A stretch of 64,000 bases of DNA. It comes from Heterocephalus glaber (Eukaryota; Chordata; Mammalia; Rodentia; Bathyergidae). The DNA lies in the NCBI RefSeq assembly GCF_000247695.1, contig NW_004624751.1, positions 27,489,681 through 27,553,680 on the forward strand. The letters run 5' to 3'. This document shows, piece after piece, positions 27,638-39,054 of this stretch. The notes under the pieces are model-generated. The model saw nothing but the letters and a program-made list of their open reading frames with translations. It was not told the DNA's origin and made no database searches. The translations under genes and the position numbers were made by a program. Every line of letters begins with the position of its first letter. Position 1 is the first letter of the stretch.

Positions 27638-27687
27638 GGACCCGAGTTCGATCCCCGGTATCAAAAAAAAAATAAGACATCCTAAAC
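27637..27687 (+). repeat. 5'-truncated ID SINE with target-site duplication
   Basis: Only the 3' third of ID remains (AAGGACCCGAGTTCGATCCC to GGTATC and an A tail), yet AAGACATCCTA occurs on both sides (27,625 and 27,674). It was inserted already truncated. Confidence 0.9.
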
Positions 27688-28010
27688 ATCTTATTAAGTG
27701 AAGATAATCTCCATTAATATATGTGTCAATATTATGTGTCAATTTACACAAATAATTAATAAGAAATAAACAAGGGAGATTGCAACCGAAAATATTGGGC
27801 AGTGGTGTCATACAGGTAATCACTAAAAAAAGAAAAACGAGTAGCCAATAAACACGGAAACTTTCCCAGCCTCCCTAGAATCAGGGACATCCAAATTAAA
27901 ACAGGTATGGAATAGCATTTATGTTTGACAGACGCACAAAAATGAAAAGTCAGTGAAGCTGTGGGAAAGCTGAAAGTTTTCAAAATGTTAGTACAAATAT
28001 GAATCAGGAG

Positions 28011-28160
28011 CCAGGCATGATGATGCATGCCTGTAATCCCAGCATTTGGAAGGCTGAGGCAGGAGGATCACCTTGAGTTTGAGGGCAGCCTGGGCTACAT
28101 AGTGGGTTCAAGGTCAACCTGTACTATGCAGGGAGATCCTCTCCAAAAAAAGAAAGGAAA
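28011..28160 (+). repeat. B1-type SINE
   Basis: CCAGGCATGATGATGCATGC to CTCTCCAAAAAAAG, with the internal duplication. Confidence 0.9.
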
Positions 28161-28275
28161 GAAAGGAAGAACAGCAAGTGGAAGAGAGATGATTCGAGAA
28201 GAGGCCAGGGCCTGGGGGAGGAGGGAGGGCAGGCTGGAGGGTTTGATCAAACTATGTTATAAGTATACATGAAAA

Positions 28276-28368
28276 TGTCAGGCTGGGGATTTAGGTCAGT
28301 GGTTTCACCACCTGCTGCGCAAGCACAAGGACCCGAGTTCGATCCCCGGTATCAAAAAAAAAAACAAA
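28276..28368 (+). repeat. ID SINE
   Basis: GGCTGGGGATTTAGGTCAGT, CGAGTTCGATCCCCGGTATC, A tail. GAAAATG on both sides. Confidence 0.93.
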
Positions 28369-28654
28369 ACAGAAAATGCCACAATAAAGCCCATTATTCT
28401 TTATAACTAATATGCACCAATTTAAAAAGTTAAAAACTCACAATCATGGGATTTAATTTCTTAACACCCTGCATATACACTGCAAGATATAACGCTACTC
28501 TCAGCAGCCCAGAATTGTCAGTCAGATGTTTGCTATCTAGCGTTTCACAAAGTCAATTGTAGAGAATCCAATTCTTTCAATTTTCCTGTCCAATTATTTT
28601 GTGTTGATTATCTCTCCAGAAAATTACAAATATTTGATTAAGAATAAACATTTT

Positions 28655-29040
28655 CAGCTGGGTGTGGTGGCACACATCTATAATCCCAGCACTCAGGAGG
28701 CTGAGGCAGGAAGATCATGGTGAGTTGGAAGCCAGCCTGGGCTACATAGTGAGATTGTCTCAAAAAAAGAAAAGTATACTATTTTACACTTTTCCTTGTT
28801 TACTTGTAGTGATTAAATGTATTGAGATGTATGCTTCTAATAACATATCATCATAGGGTTATATGTGCTAACTGTTCAGAATTATGAAAAACAGCCAGGT
28901 GTGGTGGTACTCACCTGCAATCCCAGCATTTGAGAGGCTGAGGCAGGAGGATCACCATGAGTTCAAGGCCAGCCTGGGCTGCACAGTGAATTGGAAGCCA
29001 GCCTGATATACATAGAGACCTATCTTTTAAAAAAATTTAT
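28655..29040 (+). repeat. Two B1-type SINEs
   Basis: Same-orientation copies at 28,655-28,770 (single half, ends GTCTCAAAAAAAG) and 28,893-29,040 (with second half). Unique sequence lies between them. Confidence 0.9.
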
Positions 29041-29499
29041 AAGAAGGAGGGATTAATTAATATCAATGCCCACTGAACCCTGTGACAGTACACAAACACG
29101 GTTGGCCACTCTGACATGTCGCAGCATGTATGTTGGTTGTACAGCTATGGAACTCTAGATGGCAACCAGTATGTGTCGGCAGGAAAGTCACTTCTGAGGA
29201 ACTCATGTTTTGCAAAGATACAGGCAATAACACATTTTTATGATAGCGTGGTCAATCTCTTAAAGAAAAGGGAGAGGTTTATGACAGAAAGAGTGATAAT
29301 GTTTTAACTTCATGTGTGTGGTTAACTCCGTTTGAGCCATTCAAGTTAACTTCTACCTGTATTTATGAGTTTGATTGCATAATCTATCAAGTTTGCAGGA
29401 AGTACCTGGAAGATAAGGTTACATAGAAAAGTTATTTAAGTTTGAAAATAAACCACAGCTCATGCTGGGAAACAAGTTCATAGAAAGTTTTGTAACACC

Positions 29500-30297
29500 A
29501 GTGAATACGTCATTCATTTTTTAAAAATATTTTTTCTTATCTCACGGTTAACATTAGTTGATTGATTAATCAGTGTTTGAATGCCCCGCGTCATAAGTTA
29601 AAGCAGGAATGCAGCTGCGGGGATTGACGAACTGCAGGCGGCCGACTGCATTAAAGTGAAGATAAACATGGATGGTACTGAAGTCCCCCCAAGCGCCCGC
29701 CCGGATGACTTGCGCGGATTATGTTATGAGGTTTCCTTCACGAGTGTCACTCACCGAGGGGACCCATTTCTACTGACAAATGGTGCTTGATCAATGGGCC
29801 TTGCGTTTGCTACAAGAAATGACCTCTAATTGTTAATGTGTAACTGATGATTATTTTTCCTCTATGGTAACCTACACTTTACAGTAGACAAATACCCCGC
29901 GTCCTCTCAGTCCCTACCACGCCAAGGCGCATCCCCCAGGCGGTGCACATCCTCCCTGGGATGAGGGTGTGTGGCGCGCTCCGGGCCCTTACTAATGCAA
30001 TCAGGCTTTTGCCATGGTATTTACATCCTTGCAAAGAGCAAGACTACGCTTCTTACAAATTAAAGAAAAAGAGAAGACGGAAAATAGCCTCTAATGGTGA
30101 CAGGAGAAGTGTTGAATGATAATGCTGCAGAGGAGGAACTGCTTCCACTCTAATGAAAGCAAATTACCCTAAAATCTTTGTTGTGGAAAATTAAAACTAA
30201 TGACATGCTCATGTTATAATGCAAAATTGCCTGTAACCTAATTTCCCTGTGAGATGCAGTTTATTTTCAAGCGTAAATAACTTGTCCATTTAATAAT
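29500..30297. promoter_or_regulatory. Repeat-free block, candidate conserved non-coding element
   Basis: About 800 bp without SINEs, mixed GC content. A PBX/HOX-like TGATTGAT at 29,559-29,566 overlaps palindromic TGATTAATCA (29,563-29,572). It lies 13.4 kb upstream of KLF5. No supported ORF. Enhancer role is inferred from sequence character only. Confidence 0.35.
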
Positions 30298-30428
30298 TTG
30301 CTTTCCCCCATTACTGCAAAAAAAAAAAAAAAAGAAAGAAAAAAAAAAGCCATTTACAGCAAGCACCTTTCTGTTCCATTAATTGTCAAGAACAATCCAA
30401 AGGAGTTCTATTATTTTCTCTGTGATAA

Positions 30429-30672
30429 TTTTTTTTTTTGGGTACCGGGGATCGAACCCGGGTCCTCAGCTTGTGAGGCAGGCGGTGGAACCACAGAGCT
30501 AAATCCCCGGCCCTCTGTGATGATTTTAACAGATTAACTGCTTTTAAAAAGTATTCATACATGTGTGCACTCCATCTTTGAAATAAATGTAAATTGCTGG
30601 GGATTTAGCTCAGTGGTTTCACCGCCTGCTGAGCAAGCACAAGGAACTAAGTTCGATCCCCGGTACCAAAGA
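30429..30672. repeat. Two ID SINEs in opposite orientation
   Basis: Minus copy 30,429-30,514 (GGTACCGGGGATCGAACCCG; CTCTGTGAT(A/G)A target duplication). Plus copy 30,597-30,672 with intact box A TTAGCTCAGTGGT and box B GTTCGATCCCC, flanked by ATGTAAAT. Both look recent. Confidence 0.95.
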
Positions 30673-31556
30673 AATACATGTAAATAAAATGGGCTACCTT
30701 ACGAAGTTCAAGGTGGCCCATTTCCTGTATTTCTTTGACCTAGCAGAGGTTTTTTTTGTTTTTGTTTTGTGATAACAACGGAATCCCCCAGGGTCCCTTG
30801 CACTCTATTGTGTGGGATGACGGTACAGCCTTGGATTACGATGGAGGTGGGGGCACAAAGCTAGGTACCCTGTCCCCAGCTTCCCGCAGACCAGGTCATT
30901 GTTCTTCATCCTGGTGAGGCTGCAGAGCTAATTGCTGCCATGATTAGGAAACAAACAGAAAACCAAATGACTGAATGTGCTAACTCGGTATGGTTTAAAC
31001 CTCAGAGATAGCGTCTTCTATCAGATACAGGCATGGGAGGCTCTTTTCATAGCTTTTTCATGATGAGTTTGGATGTTAACAATAGTGAAAAATATCCTCT
31101 CAGGTATGGAAGGTGGCGCCAGAGCCAGGCAGAGCCGCTGCGTGGTGGCAGTTAGCATCCACCGGGAACTCCAGGACGTAACCTGTAACAAAGTCAATCA
31201 GTCGCAACGCTACCCTTGGAAGGGGCCCCATCTTCACCCAGGCTTTGCCACATACCATTTCATAAACATGCAACTAACAAAGCACCTCCACGCAAGATTT
31301 CACTCTGCTGTTGAGAAATCCTTCCTCCTAAGTAAATCACCCTGTCTCCAGTTTAGCAACCCCATTTCCTCCCATCTTCAGCAACACCTAACATTCTTTA
31401 CACTGACATACATCTTCCTACAGCAGCAGCAAAAAACTCAACCTAATGCAGCAAAATGGAAATAAGGGGACTTTAAAAAAAAGTCCTTTTTGCCATGTTG
31501 TACTTGTATACGCTGATTGGATTATTTTGTTGATTTTCAAATTTAGACACAAGGTC

Positions 31557-31650
31557 TGGGAACCTGGGCATAAATCAGAGGTAGAGCATTTGGCTAGCAC
31601 ATGAGAGACCCTGAGTTCAATCCTCAGCACTGGAAAGAAAAGAAAAGAAA
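31557..31650 (+). repeat. ID-like SINE
   Basis: CAGAGGTAGAGCATTTGGCT, CCCTGAGTTCAATCCTCAGC, then AAAGA tail. Older subtype. Confidence 0.75.
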
Positions 31651-31699
31651 TCAATGATTATTTAAGTAGTGGATTCCCATGCAGGCTTCTGAATATCAA

Positions 31700-32460
31700 G
31701 TCAGGGGAAAACAGGCTTTTGAGCTGCAGCATAATTGGTAAGTACATCTTAGTTAAATTAAAACTTTACCTTTTTTCTATGCTTTATAGGAAAAGTAAAG
31801 CATTAAGACTTAAATCCTTTTCTTCAATCAGATACATTTTTTTGGACCCATGAGAACATTATTGCCAACACTAATAATTATAGCTTTTTTGCTGCTTGGC
31901 CTAAAATAATCTTTCGACTATAATTAGATTTAAAGGAGAACTAAAAAAGACCTTCAATAAAATGCTGTCACAAATTCCCTCCAAAACTGCTTGCCTGTAA
32001 TTAAGGTGCATTTACAGATCTGATATTCCTTAAAAGAAGCATTACCATTACAAAGACCAATTACTCATGGTAAAACAAAGGACATTCTGATTCTCTGATC
32101 AAAGTGTAATCTCTTTTACAATTGTTATTTCTGAAGTGTCTCCAAACAGAACAAACACACTTGGGCTGTGTAAACAGGTAAGGCTGGGGGCTAATTTGCT
32201 GTTTGCAGGACATTACGGGCTTCTCACAAGTCTCAGACCCAGTAGAGTCTACACCCCATCCCCCTTTCCAAACCCCAAGCTGCAGATGCCAAGGAATGGC
32301 TTCAAAAAAGACAAATTCCAAACATGGTGTTTGGTATCCAAACGGTTGAAACATCAAGGTCCTTTTACATGTTTAATATAGCCTTGTCTGTTTCTCAAAG
32401 TTGCTTGTTTTGAAGATGTCAACAAGCTTTTGAAATGATCAAAGTCAGGAAAACAGACAT
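31700..32460. promoter_or_regulatory. Repeat-free AT-rich block, candidate conserved element
   Basis: Many homeodomain-type ATTA/TAAT cores (AATAATTATAG near 31,873; CTATAATTAG near 31,918; GTAATTAAGG near 31,997) and no SINE. Looks like developmental non-coding DNA. Inference only. Confidence 0.3.
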
Positions 32461-33079
32461 GAGTTAAGTGAAGAGTACTGACTAGGGACTGAGAAAGACT
32501 GAATTTGAGTTTCAGCGTGAGCCTTTTCGGGCTGGGAGGCGCTGAGCAAATTTCTAACAATTCTCAGTCTTTCCCTGCAACACCTTTGTACACTCGAGAG
32601 CACTGATTCATTAGAGGTGTAGACACTGTGCTAGAGTATATTTCTAAACCTCATTGTAGCCCTGGATAAACATCCAAAGATTAAAAAGAAAAATATTTTC
32701 TAACACCTTGTGCAGCTTCTGCAGAATGTATCTACCCAGCGAGCTCTGTGATTCAAGAGAGCTAAACAAGTGTCTTCGAAGATAGATCACTTTGAATCTC
32801 CCAGAATCCTGGTAGCGAGTGACTGTGTCAAACACCTGACAGGCTGCTTTGTCCCCAGGCGACGGAGGACCGTGTGTCCCCTGGAAAACATGTTTGGAAT
32901 TGAAGGCTTCCAGTTGGGTAGAGAACACTTCTCTCCTCAGGCAGACACTTTGGTTTACCTCCTTTGGTACAGATGGACAGTTAATAGCAGTTGACTATCA
33001 TAAAATAAATTATAGCATAAGGAGTTTGCACAAAATTGCCACTTTGAGACTATACATCTAGCAGCTCCACTACTTAGCA

Positions 33080-33215
33080 CCTGAGAGTCTGGTTAAGGTT
33101 TTAAATCTCTGCAAGGCTCAGTGTTCCCATCTGTAACATAGACATAATATTTACAGTATAGATTCTGGGCCAGACAAATAATGTAACGCTTTGAGCTTAA
33201 TAAATGATAGATTCT
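33080..33215 (+). repeat. MIR-type ancient SINE
   Basis: AATCTCTGCAAGGCTCAGTG, CCCATCTGTAACATAGACAT and GCTTAATAAATGATA follow MIR order. An ID element is inserted at its end. Confidence 0.6.
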
Positions 33216-33221
33216 GTTTTC

Positions 33222-33311
33222 TCTTTTTTTTTTTTTGGTACCAGGGATCAAACTTGGGTCTTTGTGCTTGTAAAGCAGGCGGCAAAACCACTGAGCTAAA
33301 TCCCAGGCCCT
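33222..33311 (-). repeat. ID SINE with target-site duplication
   Basis: GGTACCAGGGATCAAACTTG, CCACTGAGCTAAATCCC. CTGTTTTCTC flanks it on both sides. Confidence 0.93.
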
Positions 33312-33365
33312 GTTTTCTCATTTTTAAAAAAGGAAATATCTAGGTTAAAAGAGTGACCTTTCCAA

Positions 33366-33715
33366 AGCTGGGGCTGGTGGTGCACAGCTGTGATCTCAGC
33401 ACTGGGGAGGCTGAGGCAGGAGGATCGCTGAGTGTTTGAGGCCAGCCTGGATTACACAGTGAGTTCAAGGCCAGTTTAAACTACATAGTGAGACCCGGTC
33501 TCTTTTCTTTTTTCTTTTGTTTTTTATTTTGGTTTTTTGAGATAGCGTCTTTCCATGTAGTTCAGGCTGACCTTGAACAATGTAGTCCAGGTTGGCCTCC
33601 AGCTATCTGTAGATCCTCCTGCCTCAGCCTCCCCAGTGCTGGGATTACAGGACAGTGCCTTTACTCCTGGCTGGGGCCCTGTCTCAGAAAAAAAAAAAAA
33701 AAAAAAAGGTGACCT
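33366..33715. repeat. B1 interrupted by an inverted B1
   Basis: A plus B1 (33,366-33,502) is broken inside its CCCGGTCTC end by a minus B1 (33,503-33,688). The plus tail resumes as GCCCTGTCTCAG and poly(A). The outer B1 has GTGACCTT(T/C)CC on both sides. The two copies can fold into a long hairpin. Confidence 0.88.
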
Positions 33716-34082
33716 TCCCTAGGTTACACGTATAGTCAGTGACCTTGTTAGAGGAGAACTAGAATCCACACCTATCAAGATTCTTGAATAGATTGTTAAA
33801 GAGTTAATTTGTAAGAAGAGACGCAGTAATCTCTAGGGGCCAACATTATTTCAATGGGGCAAGTCAGGTTAAAGCGGTAGCCTAGGGGGATGCCAGAGGC
33901 TTGAAGAGAAAACTGTCTTTAGTTATTCTTGTGGATAAAACAGAGATAGGTGAATGAGTCCGCCAGGCAATAAAATTTACTTATAGTTTATTTGGAAAAA
34001 GAGCACAGAGAGTGATTTCAACCTAGAAGGGAATGTTCAGCTTTTATTGCTGGACTCCCCGCTGGGTTCTCAAATATATATC

Positions 34083-34210
34083 CTTTTTTTTTTTTTTTGA
34101 GACAGGGTCTTGCTATTTAGTCCAGGCTGGCCTTGAATTTGAGGCAATCCTCTTGCCTCAGCCTCCTGAGCACTGGGATTACAGGCATGCATGACCATGG
34201 TGTGCTTGAT
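34083..34210 (-). repeat. B1-type SINE
   Basis: 17-T run, GAGACAGGGTCTTGCTATTT, CTGGGATTACAGGCATGC. Confidence 0.9.
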
Positions 34211-34834
34211 TAATATTTTTATCCATGATTGGAAGAAATGGGAGGAACACAGGATGCACATGGGGTGGGGACTGACATGCTGGGATGGCAAAAATCAGAA
34301 ATTATGCAATAAACCAGAAGAAAAGAAAAATCAGGAATTATTAAGAGTCTACTAGGCTAGAATGTTGAGCATAGATTTGAAGTTAATGGAGAAAAAAGGA
34401 TTTTGACTTATGTTCCAGAAAATCAGTGTGGGATGGGATTCCAGCTCCCAGTCTTATACCTGCAGAGTCTGTTTCTGTCTTGTCTATGAGGGTAATGATT
34501 ACGGAGAATGGTAGGATAGAAAAGGCCCCGGAGGTGCCCCAGGCTGGGTCCATGCTGGGCTGGGGGGGTGTCAGAACACATATCCTCCCACCCAGTCATG
34601 GGAGGGATGGCAACATTAATAACAATAGGAGGCAGTACAGAGGCATTTCAGGCCTTTTAAGGGTCAAGGGCAGCCAGGAGTCAGATGAGGCTGCAGACGC
34701 CTGCTGGGGAGACAACTGGGCTACAGGATGCATTGATGCAGGGGTGGCCGGGTGGCCACAGGTGAGCAGCCAGAGCACATGAAAAGCCTGTGACTCAGTG
34801 CCAGCTTAGGGTGCATTCCTTTCAAATATGTCAC

Positions 34835-34950
34835 CTCCTTTCATCCTGTCCCAGACTAGCAGGTCGGTAAAATCACCCCGGTTTTAGAGATGAAGAACTA
34901 GGTCTCAGAGAGGCTCAGTGGTCACAGCTACTAAGAGGTGGTGCTGGAAG
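34835..34950 (-). repeat. MIR-type ancient SINE
   Basis: GAGATGAAGAACTAGGTCTC, AGAGAGGCTCAGTGGTCACA, GCTACTAAGAGGTGG: reverse MIR core. Confidence 0.7.
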
Positions 34951-35117
34951 AGAACTGGAGAGAGAGGAAGACATCAGGAAAGGTCACTTACAGGTACCAG
35001 AGTTCCAAGAAACAGAGGAATGAATACCAGTGGGCAGAGGATCCAAGGAGTACTGAGGGAGCATATGAAAGAAAACTGACATGTCCTCCAAAAATGCATT
35101 ATAAGAGACAAAGCTGG

Positions 35118-35480
35118 GCTGGGCTGGGGATGTGGCTCAGGGCACAGTTCCTGCCTGGCAAGAGTTAATTCCCAGTACCAAAACAAAACAAAACAAAACA
35201 CCTAAACTGGGCCATGGTGGCACATATCTGTAACCCCAGAACTGCCTGGCAAGTGCAAGCCCCTGAGTTCAATTCCCAGTACCATCCCCCCCAAACAAAA
35301 ACAAAAACAAAACCCCAAAGCTGGGCCATGGTGGCACACACCTGTAATCTCAGCTGGCAGGAGGCTGAAGCAGCAGGATCACTGAAAATTCAAGGCCAGC
35401 CTGGGCTACATAGTGAGTTCAAGGCCAGTCTGAACTACATAGCGAGATACTGACTCAAAAAACCCAAAATAAATAAGACA
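35118..35480 (+). repeat. ID, B1/ID chimera and B1
   Basis: ID 35,118-35,200. Then 35,207-35,321, a B1 start (GGGCCATGGTGGCACATATC) switching directly to an ID end (GTTCAATTCCCAGTACC). Then a complete B1 35,322-35,480 opening with the same GGGCCATGGTGGCACA. Suggests local duplication or template switch. Confidence 0.8.
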
Positions 35481-35523
35481 GAAAGATTGAGGAAATATTC
35501 TGAATTAAAGATTTAGGAGGCAA

Positions 35524-35632
35524 GGACTGGGATTTAGCTCAGTGGTTCTGGCACTTGTCTTGGAAATGGCAAGGTTCTGAGTTCAATCCCCCGTACCAAA
35601 AAAAAAAAAAAAAGATTTAGGAAGCATGATGA
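35524..35632 (+). repeat. ID SINE with target-site duplication
   Basis: GGGATTTAGCTCAGTGGTTC, GAGTTCAATCCCCCGTACC, 16-A tail. AAAGATTTAGGA(G/A)GCA on both sides. Confidence 0.93.
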
Positions 35633-36204
35633 CTGGATCCAGTGAATAATCTGAATTTTTCTTCTGCAACAAAATACATTCTTAGGACAATTGTGATGTG
35701 GGGACATCCATCGTGGTTAGATAACTGCTCCACCTATGGGAATTTCCTGATGTGGATCTCTGCACTGCGCTTCTGTTCGCCCTGGGGGACGCTCAGGGAG
35801 ACCTGCAGCAGTTAAGGGGAGTCTCTCTTCAGAGGACCCTCCAAAGGTTCAGGAAAAACACAGAAGACAAAAAAAAAAAAAAAAAAGAAAGATAAGGCTA
35901 AGGCAAATGTGACAAGATGCTGGCATTTGAGCAATCTGGGTAAAGAGAGAATGAGATGAGCATTATTCTTCCAACCCTTCTGCAAAGCTGAAGGTTTGTC
36001 ACAGTAAAGCTTTAAAGACTTCAAAAAATATGTAAGGCAATGAAAAACTTTAGGAGAAAATATTCTGTATTAACTAGTGACTTGGAATTGCAGAGAAAAA
36101 AAGACTTCAGCGATCATAAGGGAGATAGAGGAAGATTTGAAAGTTGTGCCTGGGAATGGGTGAGAGTAATTGGGAGATTCATCTGTTATCTAAACACTTC
36201 GATT

Positions 36205-36632
36205 TTTTAAACTAATTAATTAATTAATTAATTTATTTATTTTTGAGACAGGGTCCCGCTATGTAGTTCTGGATGGCCTGAACTCACTATGGACCCCAGG
36301 CTGGCCTCGAACTCATGGCTATCCTCCTGCTTCTGCCTCTTGAATGCTGGGATTACAGGCATGCGCCACCACGCCAGGCTCACCTGTTATTAAAAAATAC
36401 TTTTTTTTTTTTGGAGACAGGGTCTCACTATGTAGTTCAGGCTCACCTTGAACTTCCAGTTTTCCTCCTGCCTCAGCCTTCTGAGTGCTAGGATTATAGG
36501 CACGTGCCACCATGGGGCAAAGAATATTTTTTATCACACGGAATTTAAAAAAATTACAAACTCTAGGTGTGATGGCACATGCCAGTAATCCCAGCGCTCT
36601 GGGAGGTTGAGGCAGGAGCATAGTGCTGCAGG
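36205..36632. repeat. AATT/TTTA repeat and three B1-type SINEs
   Basis: (AATT)n at 36,215-36,238. Minus B1 copies at 36,238-36,384 and 36,399-36,520. A truncated plus B1 at 36,566-36,632 ends abruptly at the GC-rich block. Confidence 0.87.
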
Positions 36633-37150
36633 AAACAGTGTAAAGAATCTATTATTAGCGCTCCCCCGGCCCCGCGCCCCCAGCAGTAATGAGGGCTTTC
36701 TGCTCCAGTCCATGTGTCCCCACTGACTTTCAGGAGGAAGTACTTCTGCATTTGTGAACAGGGACCACAAAAGCACGTCCGGAGGAGGAAGCAGAAGCGT
36801 GCAGAAGGCATCGGAACACGCAGACAGCAGCGCGGAAACTCTCCTAAAGGAGGCAGAGGGAGGAGCGGGCAGGGTCTGAATGCAGCTCGGGGAGAGGGCA
36901 CAGGGCCGGCCGGAGGCCTGAGGCTTGGTGGGAAGCAGCGGCTCAGCACGGGCACGCACCCGCGGGGCGCGGAGGGGACGCGGGGAAGCTCCCAGGCAGG
37001 GAAGCAGAAGCGAGCGCGGGCTCCAGAAAGGCCGTCTCCTCTCAGGGCCAAAGGGAGCGCAGACCCAGGCTTGGGGTCCAGGGAGGCGGCGTGGCTGTGT
37101 CCCGAGCCCTCCACAGCCAACGCGCCACATTTCTCCTGGGTGGCTAGGCC
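36633..37150. promoter_or_regulatory. Isolated GC-rich, CpG-containing block
   Basis: About 500 bp of GC-rich unique sequence (CGCGGGGCGCGGAGGGGACG near 36,960) between SINEs, 20.5 kb upstream of KLF5. Long open frames on both strands follow from the base composition. No splice sites, no recognisable protein. Could be an unannotated CpG-island promoter or enhancer. Confidence 0.4.
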
Positions 37151-37517
37151 GAGTGAGACAGTGCACTCTGCTTAGCCAGCCTGTGATCCCTGCTGATCCC
37201 AGCACTGGGCAGGCTGAGGCGGGAGGAGGCCAACTTAGCGAATTAGCAAGACAGTTTCTCAAAAAATAAAAAAGGGCCGGGGATGCAGCTCAGTGTGAAT
37301 GCCCTGGGTTCAGTCCCCAGTACTGCAATAAATAAATTTAAAGCCAGGTGCAGGGGTGCATGTCTGTAGTCTCAGCTACCCAGGAGGCTGGGGAAGGACT
37401 GCAAGTTCAAGAGCAGCCTGGGCAATTTATCAAGACCCTGTCTCAAAATAAAAAGGGCCAAGGGTGTAGCTTAATGATATAGTGCTCACGGGCTTAATCC
37501 CCAGTACTGAAAAAAAT
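37150..37517 (+). repeat. Two B1-ID dimeric SINEs in tandem
   Basis: Copies 37,150-37,340 and 37,342-37,517, each a B1 half, an A-linker and an ID half (GGGGATGCAGCTCAGTGTG; AAGGGTGTAGCTTAATG). Full dimers side by side. Confidence 0.85.
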
Positions 37518-37567
37518 TAAGACTATTTATAATGCCAAAGAAAATCATACCAACATTCTCTAAATGA

Positions 37568-37680
37568 GCCAGGTGTGGTGGTGCAGGCCTGTGAACCCAG
37601 GGGAGGCTGAGGCAGGAGGATCATTGTGAGTTCAAAGCCATCCTGGGCTACATAGTGAGAATCTCTCAAAAACAAACAAA
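37568..37680 (+). repeat. B1-type SINE
   Basis: GCCAGGTGTGGTGGTGCAGG to AATCTCTCAAAAAC; single half. Confidence 0.88.
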
Positions 37681-38127
37681 GCTAGCAAGTTTGTTCTGCC
37701 ACTCTGCATGAATATTTACAGAACAATTTCATGCTAAATTTTATTTTACCTGTTTTGAAACAACAGATGCAGAAAGAACTAATGACTAAAGATCCTCTAG
37801 GACAAGTATTTTCCGGCATGTAACTCATTGTGATCAACTGGGTGGATGTGTCAGTTCAGGCCTTGCACACGCTAAGCTTGCCTTCTTTTCCCCTGTCGTA
37901 CTTGTCTCACTTCCCACACCCACAGTTTTAAGGACATAACTGCCATCATCGAATGCATAAAATGACAGCCCCTCTTTAATTCTGCTCAGTACAAACTCAG
38001 CTTCTCTGCTGTATCCATCCTTAAGAAGCATGCTGGGACACCTAAGAATACTTAGGCCTCTCTTGTTCATCTGTTTTCCCTTATTTGCACAAGTGGAATG
38101 TGCCATTTAATACTGCACAGCTCACGA

Positions 38128-38260
38128 GCTGGGCACCATGGTACATACCTGTACTCTAGCACTTGGGAGGCTGAGGCAGGAGGATAACCGTGAGTTCGAG
38201 GCCAGCCTGGGCTACGTAGTGAGACCGCATCTCAAAAACCAAAACCCAACTCAAAAAAGC
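38128..38260 (+). repeat. B1-type SINE
   Basis: GCTGGGCACCATGGTACATA, GAGTTCGAGGCCAGCCTGGG, CGCATCTCAAAAACC. (CA)/(CT) microsatellite follows at 38,354-38,378. Confidence 0.88.
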
Positions 38261-38639
38261 CCAACTCAAAAATATTACTTTTGAAATGTTAATAAGTCAC
38301 TCTGCCTCCCACGGTGGTCATTTTCTTTACTGTCTTCCCAGAAATCTTTGACTACACACACTCTCTCTCTCTCTCTTTCAGGTTAAATCTATAGCAGAAG
38401 CACTCATTCCTCCACTGAGCTGCACCCTGCCCTGCTTCCCCTGTAAATGAAAACACGCCTCGGGCACAGTTCAGCCTGTCCCCTGAAGCGACTCTGAGTG
38501 CCTAGGGCCAGCGGGGGCCACGACACATGTATTCTTTCCAGCCCTCCTCAGTCACACAGGCAGTTGGTGTCCTGAAAACATGGTCCCTGTGGCTATCTAG
38601 GAATAGAGCTTTGCTTTGACTCCTCTGGAAAGCAGCTTG

Positions 38640-38800
38640 AGGCTAGGCATGGTGGTGCATGCCTGTAATCCCAGCACTCTGGGAGGCGGAGGCAGGAAGA
38701 TCGAAGGCTTGAGTCCCGACTTTGTCACAAAATTAAAAAAACAAAGTGTTAGGGACGTAGCTGAGGGTGAAGCCCCTCAGTTCCAACACCAATACTGGGG
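38640..38800 (+). repeat. B1-ID dimeric SINE
   Basis: GGCATGGTGGTGCATGCCTG B1 half. ID half reduced to GACGTAGCTGAGGGTGAAGC and a GTTCCAACACC end. Confidence 0.8.
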
Positions 38801-39054
38801 GGAAGGGGAGAAGAGGAACAGGTGAGGTGACATTGCGGAGTAGATAGTACATTCCCGGAGACGATAAGGATCCACCCGTACCAATAAAAGTAAATAAAGT
38901 CCATCGGATCAGAAACAAATGGAAAGACCTTAAAGGAAAAGGGCTGAGATTTATGACTGATAGAAGTGTCACGAGTAAGCGAGGCCAGGAATGTGTGAGA
39001 AGCCACCAGCAGTGTGGAATGCTGCACAGACTTGAGCGCACAATGTATTTCTCT

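Noticed and set aside
26763..30672. ID elements as functional tRNA genes
   Set aside because: They have tRNA-like boxes A and B but not a cloverleaf with mature acceptor ends. A tails and target duplications show they are SINEs.
31073..31465. 130-residue plus frame
   Set aside because: No domain or repeat-free homologue recognised, no splice context; likely chance, though it lies in unique sequence.
36534..37262. 242- and 185-residue minus-strand frames in the GC-rich block
   Set aside because: Both run into B1 SINE sequence, have no domain and lack splice or start context; explained by base composition.
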